Shown: piece by piece, positions 7,537 through 15,589 of the stretch
Position numbering within the stretch: position 1 is the stretch's first letter
Layout: the number at the start of each line of letters is the position of its first letter
From: Nonomuraea wenchangensis
GTDB lineage: Bacteria; Actinomycetota; Actinomycetes; Streptosporangiales; Streptosporangiaceae
Reading direction: 5' to 3'
NCBI RefSeq assembly: GCF_900111685.1
Contig: NZ_FOHX01000012.1
Coordinates: 21,119-85,118, forward strand
DNA: 64,000 bases
The notes under the pieces: model-generated
Database searches by the model: none
Told to the model about the DNA's origin: nothing
Seen by the model: the letters and a program-made list of their open reading frames with translations, nothing else
Translations under genes and position numbers: made by a program

Positions 7537-8297
7537 CGCCCGGTCACCATGTCCTCTCGTCCTGCCGTTCCGTAGATACGCTCGACCTCCTCGGTGGCGG
7601 GCGGCGGCCCGTCGTAGACGATCCGCCCGTCGCGCAGGGCCACGACCCGGTCGCAGCGTCCGGCGACGTTGAGGTCGTGGGTGGTGGCCACGACCGTCGA
7701 GCCGCTGGCGCGCAGATGCCGCAGGGCGACGGCCGCGCGGACGGGGTCGAGCCCGGAGGTGCACTCGTCGGCCAGGATCAGGCGCGGCTCGCCGAACAGG
7801 GCGCGCGCGAGGGCGACCCGCTGGCGCTCGCCGCCCGACAGGTGCTCGACCCGTTGCGGCAGCAGCGGGGTGATGTCGTGCAGGGCGGCCAGGTCGAGGA
7901 GCCTCGGCACGAACCTGCGCGGGACCCGGCCGCAGGCGATCGTCACCCAGTCGGCTGGGCTCCAGCGGTGCGCGATCCCGGCCAGGATGTTGGCTCTGGC
8001 GCTCAGTCCCGGCACCAGGTCGTCGCGCTGCCGTACGCAGCCGATCGTCCGGCGCAGCCGGGTGATCTCGCGGCGCGGTCCGAAGGGGTCGGCCTCGTCG
8101 ACGCTGACCCGGCCGCTGGTGGGAGCCACCGCGCCGACGATGGTTCTGAGCAGGGTGGTCTTACCCGCGCCCGACGGTCCGAGCAGGGCCAGGCGTTCGC
8201 CCGCCTCGACCTTCAGTGTGACGTCCGCCAGGACGGTGCGACCGCCCAGGATGACGCTCACGTCCGAGACGACGATCTCCGCGGCGCTGTGCAGCAT
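7524..8297 (-). CDS. PhnC-like ABC transporter ATP-binding protein
   Basis: 257 residues with a full ABC cassette: Walker A GPSGAGKTTLL (~residue 40), Q-loop CVRQRDDLVPGLSARANILAG in the PhnC style, signature LSGGERQRVALARAL, Walker B LILADECTSGLDP and H-loop TTHD. The start ATG overlaps the binding-protein stop (TGATG). PhnC-type length and the characteristic NILAG segment support assignment to the phosphonate/phosphite importer subfamily rather than a drug exporter. Confidence 0.93.
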   Translation of the reverse strand: MLHSAAEIVVSDVSVILGGRTVLADVTLKVEAGERLALLGPSGAGKTTLLRTIVGAVAPTSGRVSVDEADPFGPRREITRLRRTIGCVRQRDDLVPGLSARANILAGIAHRWSPADWVTIACGRVPRRFVPRLLDLAALHDITPLLPQRVEHLSGGERQRVALARALFGEPRLILADECTSGLDPVRAAVALRHLRASGSTVVATTHDLNVAGRCDRVVALRDGRIVYDGPPPATEEVERIYGTAGREDMVTGRWTI

Positions 8298-9223
8298 CAC
8301 TGTCCCTTGAGGGCGGTCAGCAGCCCCAGGCGCGACGCCTGTTGCCTGACCTCCTGGTAGTCGGCGTCGGAGACGGCCACGTAGCGCTTGGCACGCATGA
8401 GGTCGAGCAGCTTCGGGTCCTTGATCGCCAGGAAGGCGTCGGTCACGGCCTGCCGTACCGGCTGGGCCAGCCTGTCGCTCGCGACCCAGGGGTAGCCCAT
8501 GACCTGTCGTGTCTCGACCACGCGGAGCGCTCCCTGCGGTACGCTCCCCTGCTTCTCCAGGCGGTGCAGGATCCTCAGTTCGAGGCCGGCGGCGTCGACC
8601 GTCCCTGACAGCACCGCCTGGGCGGCCGCGTCGTGGCCGCCGGTGAAGGCGACCGAGGCGAGCGGCGGGCAGCGGGTCAGGTCGCCGGTGTCGCAGCGGG
8701 CTCCGGCGTCGGTGATCATCACCCGGGGATAGAGACTGCCCGAGGTGGAGCTGACGTCGCCGAAGGCGAACCGGCCGCCCGCGCCGACCACGTCCTTCGT
8801 GCTCTTGTACGGTGAGGCGTCCTTGACCACGATCGCCGACAGGTACTCGGGGGTGCCGGTCTCGCGGTCGACCTCGGTGACAAGGGGGACGAGCTTGGTC
8901 TGGGACTCGGCCTGGACCATCGTCAGCCCGCCGAGGTAGGCGACGTCGAGCTTGCCCGCCACGAGCGCGGCGACGACGCCCGCGTAGTTGGTGGCGACGA
9001 AGAGCTCGACGTCCGTCTTGAGGCGGTCGGCCAGGTAGGCGCGGAAGGGTTCGTACTGCGCCCGCTGATTGTCCGGGGAGATGTTGGGGATGACGCCGAC
9101 GCGCAGCGGCGAGGGCAGCCCGCCGCCGCTGTTCTGCGAGCCGCCGCAACCTGCGAGGCCCAGCACGACGGAGAGCAGCACGACGGAGAGCAGCACGGGG
9201 AGGGTCGCGGATGGTCGCCTCAT
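8297..9223 (-). CDS. PhnD-like substrate-binding lipoprotein
   Basis: 308 residues. A signal peptide ends in the lipobox LGLAGC (Cys near residue 24). The mature part is a periplasmic-binding fold of the phosphate/phosphite/phosphonate type (LRVGVIPNISPDNQRAQYEPF, LDVAYLGGLTMVQAES, FAFGDVSSTSGSLYPR, GGHDAAAQAVLSGTVDAAG). An additional cysteine pair (RCDTGDLTRC) may form a disulfide. ATGA overlap with the flavoenzyme gene upstream. The ligand could be a sulfur or selenium oxyanion or organo-compound given the neighbours, but this is inference. Confidence 0.9.
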   Translation of the reverse strand: MRRPSATLPVLLSVVLLSVVLGLAGCGGSQNSGGGLPSPLRVGVIPNISPDNQRAQYEPFRAYLADRLKTDVELFVATNYAGVVAALVAGKLDVAYLGGLTMVQAESQTKLVPLVTEVDRETGTPEYLSAIVVKDASPYKSTKDVVGAGGRFAFGDVSSTSGSLYPRVMITDAGARCDTGDLTRCPPLASVAFTGGHDAAAQAVLSGTVDAAGLELRILHRLEKQGSVPQGALRVVETRQVMGYPWVASDRLAQPVRQAVTDAFLAIKDPKLLDLMRAKRYVAVSDADYQEVRQQASRLGLLTALKGQ

Positions 9224-10437
9224 GCTCGCCCGGCTCCCGCGTCGAGGAACGGGTGGGGAACGACGGGGGCCGTCTCGACGCCGAGCGCGCAGGCGCCGAG
9301 CAGTTCGCGGCCCGTCCTGTTGTTGATCGGCATGACCAGCCCCGCCTGGACGTCGCGCCACATGCGCTCGAAGGGCAGGCGCCTGCTGATCGCGCCGCCG
9401 CCCACGACGTCGACCAGGCGGGTCATGACGGCGGCGGCGTTGTTCGTGCAGACGTTCTTGACCAGGGCACAGCGGGCGAAGCCCTCCTGGACACCGAACT
9501 GTGTCACCAGATTTCCAGACATGACCTCTGCGGCGTGCCGGGCGAGCACGCTGCGGTTGACCTCGATCGCGGTCTCGGCATCGGCGATGGCGTCCTGGAT
9601 GCGCGGATCGTGCTGCTGGTCACGCTGTTTGACCTGCTCGACGCTCCAGGCGAGGGCTCCGGCGGCAATGCCGGTGTAGACCGCACCGAAGCTGGGAGCG
9701 GTCCAGCAGATGATCGTCTCCAGCACCTGCGCGTCGAGGTGGCCGATCGGGATGGACTGGACGACCGCCTGGTCGGGAACGAAGTGCCCGGCGAAGACGA
9801 TGTCGTTGCTCTGGGTGGCGCGCATGCCGAGGGTGTCCCAGGTCTGCTCGATGGTGATCCCGTCGCCTGAGGGGTCGACGAGCAGGATCAGCAGCCGGGG
9901 TCCGAGGTCGGGGTCCTCGAAGCGGGCGGTGCTCGCCCACATGGTCGCGGCGGCGCTGTTGGTGCCGAAGTTCTTGCGGCCGTCGAGCACGTACCCGCCG
10001 GGCACCCGGGTCGCCGTGGTCTTGGCGTCGGTGAACAGGTTGGGCGTGCCGACCTCGCTGGCGATCGCGGCGAGGACGAGGCGGCCCATGCCGGCCAGGC
10101 GCAACGCCTGTTCCAGCGGCGGGGCGCCGGTGCGACGCCAGGTGAGGGCCCACGAGCCGAGCGGCGCCGCGTGCATGGCGTAGGACAGCGCGGTGGCCCC
10201 GTCGGCCGCGGCGAGGTGCTCCAGGACCAGCAGCAGCTCCTGCTGGTCGGCGCCGAGCCCGCCCAGTTCCTCCGGCACTGTCAGACGCAGGAGCCCGGCT
10301 TCCCGCAGGTCCGCGTAGCCGTCGTGGGGAAAGGTGTTGTCCCTGTCGTGTCCGGCGGCCCGTTCGGCCAGGGCCGGAGCGACCTTCTCGGCGAGCGCCA
10401 GCATCGAGCGCTGGCGGTCGGTCAGGCAATGGCGCAC
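9220..10437 (-). CDS. Acyl-CoA dehydrogenase-like flavoenzyme (copy 1)
   Basis: 405 residues from GTG 10437, preceded by GAGGAGGAC. Three-part ACAD fold: N-terminal helices (LREAGLLRLTVPEELGGLGA), middle beta domain (YVLDGRKNFGTNSAAATMW, GMRATQSNDIVF) and C-terminal helical domain (VDVVGGGAISRRLPFERMWRDVQAG). The usual catalytic Glu region is not obvious, and the pairing with an ABC importer and a DsrE protein resembles flavin-dependent monooxygenases of the DszC/SfnB kind that release sulfur from organosulfur compounds. A monooxygenase role is therefore inferred over beta-oxidation. A second ACAD-PhnD pair lies at 50-52 kb. Confidence 0.85.
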   Translation of the reverse strand: MRHCLTDRQRSMLALAEKVAPALAERAAGHDRDNTFPHDGYADLREAGLLRLTVPEELGGLGADQQELLLVLEHLAAADGATALSYAMHAAPLGSWALTWRRTGAPPLEQALRLAGMGRLVLAAIASEVGTPNLFTDAKTTATRVPGGYVLDGRKNFGTNSAAATMWASTARFEDPDLGPRLLILLVDPSGDGITIEQTWDTLGMRATQSNDIVFAGHFVPDQAVVQSIPIGHLDAQVLETIICWTAPSFGAVYTGIAAGALAWSVEQVKQRDQQHDPRIQDAIADAETAIEVNRSVLARHAAEVMSGNLVTQFGVQEGFARCALVKNVCTNNAAAVMTRLVDVVGGGAISRRLPFERMWRDVQAGLVMPINNRTGRELLGACALGVETAPVVPHPFLDAGAGRA

Positions 10438-10469
10438 GTCGTCCTCCTCGGTGATGGCTGGTGGATCGG

Positions 10470-11816
10470 TCAGGTGGTCAGTACGCGGGATCGGCTTCTC
10501 AGCAGCAGCCCGCTCGCCGCCGCGAGCACGGCGACGCCCGCCAGCAGGGTCAGGGCGAGCATGGAGCCCGCCCGCAGCGCGCCTCCCGCGACGGCGACCC
10601 CGAGCAGGGCCGCGACCTGGCGTCCTGTGTTGAGCACGCCGGAGGCGACCGGCACCAGGTCTGGGGGGAGCGTGCTGACGGCTTCCGCGCTCGCGGGGGC
10701 CATGACCAGGCCCACGCCGCAGCCGACGACGGCCAGGGGGATCGCCAGCACCAGGAGCGGAGCGGGTCGCACGGCCAGGGCGGCGAAGCCCGCCACGCCC
10801 GCCGCCATGGCGAGCATCCCGGAGGTGAGGACGGTCCTGCCGCCCGTCCGGTCGGTGATCGCCCCCGCGAGCGGCGACAGGATGCCCGCGGCGATCGCCA
10901 TGGGGAGGAAGGCCAGGGCGGTGTCCAGTGCGCTGCCACCGAGCACGTTCCTGACGTGCAGGCTGATGACGAGCATCAGGCCGGACAGGACGAGGAACTG
11001 GGCGCAGCCCAGCCAGCCCGCCAGGACGAAGGCGCGATCGCGGAACAGGCGTGGCGGTGTCAGCGGGTGCGTGTGGCGGCGCTCCCACCACGCGAACAGC
11101 ACGAGCGTGAGGATGCCGCCCACGGCGAAGGCCGCCGGATTGCCTGCCGTACCGATCAGGGCGTAGGTGAGGGCGGCCAGGGCTCCGATGACCAGGGCCA
11201 CGCCCACGAGGTCGAGGGCCGAGCTCCGGTACGGCGGAGCCACCGGGACGAGGGCACGCACCAGGAGGATCGCCACGGCACAGATCGGCACGTTGGCCAG
11301 GAAGGCCCAGCGCCATCCCCACGTGCTGACGATGAGGCCGCCGCCGAGCGGTCCCACGACGGCCGCGAGCGCCATGGTGGTGCTGACGACGCCCAGCGCC
11401 ATGCCCCTGCGGTCGCGGGGGAAGGCGTTGGCGATGATCGTCAGGCTCTGCGGGACGATCATCGCGCCGCCGGCGCCCTGCGCCAGCCTGGCGGCGATCA
11501 CCTGCCACGGTTCTGCGGCCAGGCCGCAGGCGAGCGAGGCGAGGCCGAAGAGGGCGAGGCCGGCGAGGAGGAGCGCGCGCGGCCCGTAGCGTCCGCCGAG
11601 CCGACCGGCGGTGACAAGCAGAGAGGCGTAGACGAGGACGAATCCGTTGACCGCCCACAGGGCCTGTTCGAGGCTGCCTCCGGCCATGGCCACGAGGTCG
11701 GGCACCATCACCTGGACGATGGTGCTGTCGACCATGACGACGAAGACCGCCAGGCAGAGAACGGCGAGAGGACCGCGCATCTGGAGGGAATTCTGCGGAA
11801 ATTCGGGCGCGGTCAT
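10470..11816 (-). CDS. MFS transporter (DHA2-like)
   Basis: 448 residues with 13-14 hydrophobic segments. N-terminal VFVVMVDSTIVQVMVPDL, the loop motif GGRYGPRALLLAG and the motif ARLAQGAGGAMIVPQ are typical of EmrB/QacA-type transporters. The start at ATG 11816 is chosen for GGGAG six nt upstream; a longer frame reaches 11852. It is the first gene of an operon continuing 32 nt downstream into the flavoenzyme, ABC transporter and DsrE genes. It may export by-products of that pathway. HxlR-type operator B lies 54 nt upstream. Confidence 0.88.
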   Translation of the reverse strand: MTAPEFPQNSLQMRGPLAVLCLAVFVVMVDSTIVQVMVPDLVAMAGGSLEQALWAVNGFVLVYASLLVTAGRLGGRYGPRALLLAGLALFGLASLACGLAAEPWQVIAARLAQGAGGAMIVPQSLTIIANAFPRDRRGMALGVVSTTMALAAVVGPLGGGLIVSTWGWRWAFLANVPICAVAILLVRALVPVAPPYRSSALDLVGVALVIGALAALTYALIGTAGNPAAFAVGGILTLVLFAWWERRHTHPLTPPRLFRDRAFVLAGWLGCAQFLVLSGLMLVISLHVRNVLGGSALDTALAFLPMAIAAGILSPLAGAITDRTGGRTVLTSGMLAMAAGVAGFAALAVRPAPLLVLAIPLAVVGCGVGLVMAPASAEAVSTLPPDLVPVASGVLNTGRQVAALLGVAVAGGALRAGSMLALTLLAGVAVLAAASGLLLRSRSRVLTT

Positions 11817-11869
11817 GCGAAACTCCCAGCGTAAATATTGATTCCTAAACAATCACCAGAAGCGCATTT

Positions 11870-11890
11870 ACTTGAGAAATATGTAGTCAT
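11870..11890 (-). promoter_or_regulatory. HxlR-type operator site B
   Basis: On the plus strand ACTTGAGAAATATGTAGTCA aligns with the six-site consensus without gaps. It lies upstream of the MFS-flavoenzyme-ABC-DsrE operon. Read toward the operon it gives ATGACT followed 17 nt later by a poor -10, so the promoter itself is not well defined. Confidence 0.6.
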
Positions 11891-11957
11891 ATTCTCCGGA
11901 GATAGTCGGCCTGTCAACCCCCGGCTGACAATCCCCCGTCCGTGACAGAAACCTCCG

Positions 11958-13226
11958 CTAGGTGACGGCCGGATCTGCCAGCAGCAGCCCGTGCATCACG
12001 TACGGCGCGGCCTCGATCTGGAAGTCCATCGACGGATACCAGCGCCTGACGGCGCCCTCCAGCGACAGCAGGCTGAGCAGCGGAAACACGAACTCGGGCT
12101 CGGCGAACAGCCGGTTCCTGCGCTGCAGGTCGAAGAGCTCGACGGCGAAGGCGGCGAGCTCGAAGTCGCCCGCCACGGCGCCCGCGCTGCGCTCCACCAG
12201 AGCCGCCGCCTCCTTGCGGAACGACTCCAGATCGGCGTCGGGCTCCATCCGCCTGACGGTCGACAACAGAATATTCGCGCAGAATTCGCCGTCACCGCGA
12301 ATCATCCCGGAGAAGAACTGCGTGAAGCGCTCTCTCGCCGTTTCGCCGAGCTGGAACATGAATCCCGCGTCGAGCACGACCACCGATCCGTCCCGGCGGA
12401 AATAGACGTTTCCCTGATGCAGGTCGACGTGAATGAAGCCGGTCACGAAAAGCAGCCGGTAGACCGCGCCCACGAGACGGACCACGCACGCCTGCCGCGC
12501 GCCGTCCGTCAGCTCGCCTGCCGTTCGCCGGTCGAGCCCGTCCACGAACTCCATGGTGATGACGCCGCCCGCCGACAGCTCCTCCACCGCCGAGGGCACG
12601 ACGACCCCCGCCACGTCCGCGAGGTCGTCGCGCAGCCGCCCGAGGTGGCGCAGTTCCTTGGCGAAGTCGAGCTGGCCCATCAGGGAGGCGCCGAGCTGTT
12701 CGGCGATCTCCGCCATCGGCACCCGTCTCAACCAGGGAAGACGTGAGAGCGCCCTGGCCATGGAGGTGACGATGGCGATGTCCGCCGCGAAGGCGGCGGC
12801 GATGCCCGGCCTGCGGACCTTCACGGCGAGGTCCCTCTCCCCCATGCGAGCCTGGTAGACGCAGGCGATCGAGCCGCTCGCGACCGGCGGTGCCGAGACC
12901 GCGGCCGCGATGAAGGCGGGCGCCTCGGCGAACGAGGCGGCGACCGTCGCCCTCGCCTGCGCCTCGGTCATCGGCCGCACCTCGTCGTGCAGCCGGCCGA
13001 GCGCCTCGGCCAGGGGGACTCCGACCAGGTCGGCCCTGGTCGCCAGGAGCTGGCCCGCCTTGATGAAGGCGCCGCCGAAGCGTTCGAGCAGGCGGGCGAC
13101 GCCGGCGGCGAGACGGTTACGCGACCGGCGGCCGGCCAGGGCTGCGGCCAGCAGCGACGGGGCCGCGAGCGCGCTCAGCGCGATGAGCTGCACCATGCGG
13201 ACACAGACCCGTAGGAACACGGCCAC
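11958..13226 (-). CDS. UbiB/ABC1-family atypical kinase
   Basis: 422 residues. The UbiB fold shows LLERFGGAFIKAGQLLATRADLVG near residue 47 (KxGQ motif), the Ala-rich nucleotide loop PVASGSIACVYQARM, the lysine VKVRRPG, and the catalytic FIHVDLHQGNVYFRRDG followed by VVLDAGFMFQL (metal-binding DAG). UbiB proteins are ATPases that support lipid/quinone or terpenoid biosynthesis. The start at GTG 13226 allows spacing from GGAGGG; GTG 13235 is the alternative. It is the last gene of the operon with the LolA-like, DUF6073 and unknown genes, though 75 nt separate it from the preceding gene. Confidence 0.9.
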   Translation of the reverse strand: MAVFLRVCVRMVQLIALSALAAPSLLAAALAGRRSRNRLAAGVARLLERFGGAFIKAGQLLATRADLVGVPLAEALGRLHDEVRPMTEAQARATVAASFAEAPAFIAAAVSAPPVASGSIACVYQARMGERDLAVKVRRPGIAAAFAADIAIVTSMARALSRLPWLRRVPMAEIAEQLGASLMGQLDFAKELRHLGRLRDDLADVAGVVVPSAVEELSAGGVITMEFVDGLDRRTAGELTDGARQACVVRLVGAVYRLLFVTGFIHVDLHQGNVYFRRDGSVVVLDAGFMFQLGETARERFTQFFSGMIRGDGEFCANILLSTVRRMEPDADLESFRKEAAALVERSAGAVAGDFELAAFAVELFDLQRRNRLFAEPEFVFPLLSLLSLEGAVRRWYPSMDFQIEAAPYVMHGLLLADPAVT

Positions 13227-13301
13227 TCCGCTCACTCCCTCCGGTGCACGGGCTCCCGCCCGTACGAGACCCCGTCCAGCGATCTCCCCGCCCGCCGACG
13301 C

Positions 13302-14033
13302 TCAGGAGGCCCCGACGCGCAGGCTTTCCTCCACCAGGTCGCGCAGCAGTTCCGGCGGCGCGTCGAAGGCGTCGCCAGGGAGCGGCACGATGCCGCTGGT
13401 CCTGGCGAAATCCGTCCGATGGCCGCTCTGCAACCGTTCGACCCTGACCCTGCGCGGCAGCCTGTCCTCCGAAGCCGCGCCGAGTTCGAGGGCGTCCCAG
13501 CGCCTGAGCACCTGCCCTTTCTGGCTCACCAGCCTGGTCACCACGAGGCCGTGACGAGGCGTGAGCAGTTCGGTCACGTGCACGCCCGCCAAAGCCCCCG
13601 CCCCTTCGAAGCAGCGGCGCTCGGCGCGGGTGCGCCCGTCGATCGGAGGGCACGCGTCGGCCTCGGCCCGCCGCAGCGCGGGGTGGGGCCAGGCCATGAG
13701 GTCGAGGTAGCCGATGTCCGTGAGCGGCAGGCAGTCGAACATCAGCCGGTCCATGACCTGGATCGGGCGCTTCATCGTCGGCAGATAGGTGTGGATCCCG
13801 CACGCCGCCGAGTCGAGGCGCTCCTCGATCCACACGTACGTGCCGAAGAGCACGTCCGGCTTCATGACGAAGATCGAGGTTGTGGCGCTCCATCCCCGGT
13901 CCTGGAACCGGCGGGCGAAGAGGTAGCGCATCGGGTTCTGGCCGATCGCGGCCTCCACGCTGAAGGCGTAGGAGCCGAGCCGGCCCGCTCGGTAGTTCGC
14001 GCGGGCCGGCTCTTCAACGCGCACGTCACTCAT
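13302..14033 (-). CDS. LolA/outer-membrane-lipoprotein-sorting-like protein
   Basis: 243 residues, no signal peptide. The run of beta-strand segments (SIFVMKPDVLFGTYVWIEER, TYLPTMKRPIQVMDRLMFDC, YLDLMAW, LVVTRLVSQKGQVLRRWDAL) resembles the incomplete-barrel LolA_like fold used to carry lipids. Being cytoplasmic in an actinomycete, it probably binds a lipidic ligand rather than sorting lipoproteins. It starts 11 nt after the DUF6073 stop and precedes the UbiB gene, which also suggests lipid-related chemistry. Family assignment is tentative. Confidence 0.55.
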   Translation of the reverse strand: MSDVRVEEPARANYRAGRLGSYAFSVEAAIGQNPMRYLFARRFQDRGWSATTSIFVMKPDVLFGTYVWIEERLDSAACGIHTYLPTMKRPIQVMDRLMFDCLPLTDIGYLDLMAWPHPALRRAEADACPPIDGRTRAERRCFEGAGALAGVHVTELLTPRHGLVVTRLVSQKGQVLRRWDALELGAASEDRLPRRVRVERLQSGHRTDFARTSGIVPLPGDAFDAPPELLRDLVEESLRVGAS

Positions 14034-14044
14034 CGTCTCGGTGC

Positions 14045-14776
14045 TTACGCCAGGATTCTGGCGAGCTCGGCGGGCACCACCGCGCTGGCGATGGGAACGT
14101 GGTGCAGGAGGTTCCCGATCTCGATGTCAGCGGCGAGCAACTCGCCGAGCTGACGGCCTTCGCTGTCGTACAGGGCGTACGACCGCGACGTACGCGACAC
14201 GTCGCCGATGGGGGGAACCATCGCGACCCGCGACTCCAGACGGACCACCTGGTCGCCGGTGTCGACGGTCGTGCCGAGCTGCTCCACCTCGAACCGAGGA
14301 TAGATCATGGTGATACAGTCCTTGATGGGCATCGTGGTCCCATCACCCGTGTCCGGAGCGGGCTTGACCCGCGCGCCCTCCGACTTGCTGGGCGTGTTCG
14401 AGACCTTGACCTGGCCGAAGAGTTCGCTGTGCCCCGTGACCTGCAGCGACAGGAACTGCGCCGTGATCGTGGAGCTCGACCAGTCCATCTCGGTCGCGGA
14501 GTGCGGGTCGTGGCGACGGTAGATCGCCATGCCGTGGAGGTCGACGATGTCCTCACCGAGGCCGTCGATGCGCACGTGGATGCGCTCGCGGACGATGAAG
14601 GTCTCGAGGGCCGAGGGCGTCAGCGTATAGGGGCGGATCGGGTAGAGATTCCCCGGTCCTCCCCAGGCCGACGCGTGGCCCTTCACGACCTCCGCGGACG
14701 AGAGGGTCGCGGCGTCGAAGTCGGTCGCGATCCCCCTGTCGTGGAGTTTCTGAAGGAATCCGTAAGGTTCGCTCAC
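14045..14776 (-). CDS. DUF6073-like protein
   Basis: 243 residues, soluble, rich in beta strands and polar turns, single cysteine (encoded by TGT at 14317-14315). Recognisable segments: MSEPYGFLQKLHDRG, ESRVAMVPPIGDVSRTSRSY and the C-terminal VPAELARILA. I recall such proteins as DUF6073 but have no functional information. It is the second gene of an operon whose first gene follows operator site C, so its expression should follow the selenium/sulfur regulon. Confidence 0.6.
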   Translation of the reverse strand: MSEPYGFLQKLHDRGIATDFDAATLSSAEVVKGHASAWGGPGNLYPIRPYTLTPSALETFIVRERIHVRIDGLGEDIVDLHGMAIYRRHDPHSATEMDWSSSTITAQFLSLQVTGHSELFGQVKVSNTPSKSEGARVKPAPDTGDGTTMPIKDCITMIYPRFEVEQLGTTVDTGDQVVRLESRVAMVPPIGDVSRTSRSYALYDSEGRQLGELLAADIEIGNLLHHVPIASAVVPAELARILA

Positions 14777-14830
14777 AGTTCAAACCTTTCGAGTGAGAGC
14801 GATTCGTGCGGTCTGCCGTAGCGGCACCCG

Positions 14831-15271
14831 TCAGGTGTCGAGTGACGCCATGAGCACATCGAGCGACTCGATGACGTGCGCGAAGTCCACCGTGCGCTCG
14901 CGAAGCCTCGTCGTGTCCACGGTGTGGTCGCCGAGTTCGATCGCCAGCACCTCGATCAGGCGATCGAGGTTGTTGTACGCCACGCTCACCGGGAAGTGAG
15001 CGAGCGGAATCTCGTGGGCCGGGTCGGCCGGGGGGCCTCCGGCCTCCAGCCGGCCGGTCGAGCCACTGGAGGCGCGCCACGCCTGCTCCACCGTGAGGTC
15101 GTAGGCGTGGAAGGTGCCCAGGTAGTGGGGCTTCCACCGGCGGCGGAGCTCGTTGGCGCTGATCCTCCTTTCGAGGTAGTCGACGGCGGCGGGGATGAAC
15201 TGCTCTCGGTACTCCTTGAGCAGGAGGCCGACATCGGGTGATGTCGTCAGAGCGCGATCTGCGACGGTCAT
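14831..15271 (-). CDS. Unknown small protein at head of the UbiB operon
   Basis: 146 residues, mostly helical, no cysteine, no signal peptide. Typical segments are LLKEYREQFIPAAVDYLERR, RRRWKPHYLGTFHAYDLTVE and HFPVSVAYNNLDRLIEVLAI. I do not recognise a family. GGGAGAGAAACATG provides the ribosome-binding site. It is transcribed away from selC, from a promoter that contains operator site C. The next gene begins 54 nt downstream. Confidence 0.65.
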   Translation of the reverse strand: MTVADRALTTSPDVGLLLKEYREQFIPAAVDYLERRISANELRRRWKPHYLGTFHAYDLTVEQAWRASSGSTGRLEAGGPPADPAHEIPLAHFPVSVAYNNLDRLIEVLAIELGDHTVDTTRLRERTVDFAHVIESLDVLMASLDT

Positions 15272-15334
15272 GTTTCTCTCCCAACCTGGGCAGCGGATCA
15301 GGACACCATCCAGCGTCGATGTTCACAGTTGAGC

Positions 15335-15355
15335 GCTTTAAATTCATATAGTCAA
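15335..15355 (-). promoter_or_regulatory. HxlR-type operator site C with promoter
   Basis: The plus strand reads GCTTTAAATTCATATAGTCA, aligning with the consensus. On the minus strand its end supplies the -35 TTGACT (15355-15350), and 17 nt on lies TCAACT (15332-15327) as -10, about 55 nt before the first gene of the UbiB operon. The operator thus fills the -35/-10 spacer. Confidence 0.62.
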
Positions 15356-15435
15356 GACAAACGGCTTGTTCTGCGTTCGCGTGAATCAAAGAGCTTTTGA
15401 ATAGCCAGTTCATCGCCTAATGGGGAAATCGACGC

Positions 15436-15465
15436 TTGACCGACGGCTATCAATATCCCTAGCGT
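15436..15465 (+). promoter_or_regulatory. Predicted selC promoter
   Basis: TTGACC (15436-15441), 18 nt spacer, TAGCGT (15460-15465). Transcription would begin close to 15472, at the first nucleotide of the tRNA. The promoter is moderate by eye and untested. Confidence 0.45.
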
Positions 15466-15472
15466 CATGCGT

Positions 15473-15564
15473 GGAGGCGTTGGGTGCCTGGTGGCCCTCC
15501 CGGTCTACAAAACCGATGGGGCGGCGTTCACGCCGCCGGCGGGTTCGATTCCCGTTCGCCTCCG
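15473..15564 (+). tRNA. selC: Selenocysteine tRNA with anticodon ACA (not TCA)
   Basis: 92 nt with the special tRNA-Sec architecture: acceptor GGAGGCGT against TCGCCTCC (seven pairs plus a T-T at the eighth), T arm GCGGG-TTCGATT-CCCGT, long variable arm of seven perfect pairs (15520-15526/15531-15537, loop TTCA), extended D arm closed by TGGT, discriminator G and no encoded CCA. The anticodon arm is CGGT-CTACAAA-ACCG, with U33 at 15506 and anticodon A-C-A at 15507-15509. Ordinary selC has CTTCAAA (UCA). One T-to-A change at position 34 would make it pair with UGU (Cys). A C-A mismatch (15500/15516) and one D-stem mismatch are further oddities. selB follows 25 nt downstream. Confidence 0.85.
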
Positions 15565-15589
15565 CTCAGCTCAGCGATGGGAAGCACGC

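Noticed and set aside
10461..11834. Long plus-strand frame of 457 codons
   Set aside because: Shadow of the MFS gene on the opposite strand; Gln/Glu/Arg/Gly-rich low-complexity product.
15505..15511. Reading the anticodon as CUA (UAG) from the triplet C-T-A in the loop
   Set aside because: With the CGGT/ACCG stem the loop is seven bases and U33 is at 15506, so the anticodon is ACA. CUA would need a shifted stem that does not pair.
15467..15589. In-frame N-terminal extension of SelB reading through selC
   Set aside because: The extension is the tRNA gene itself; SelB homology begins at MHVVATAGHVDHGKS (15590).
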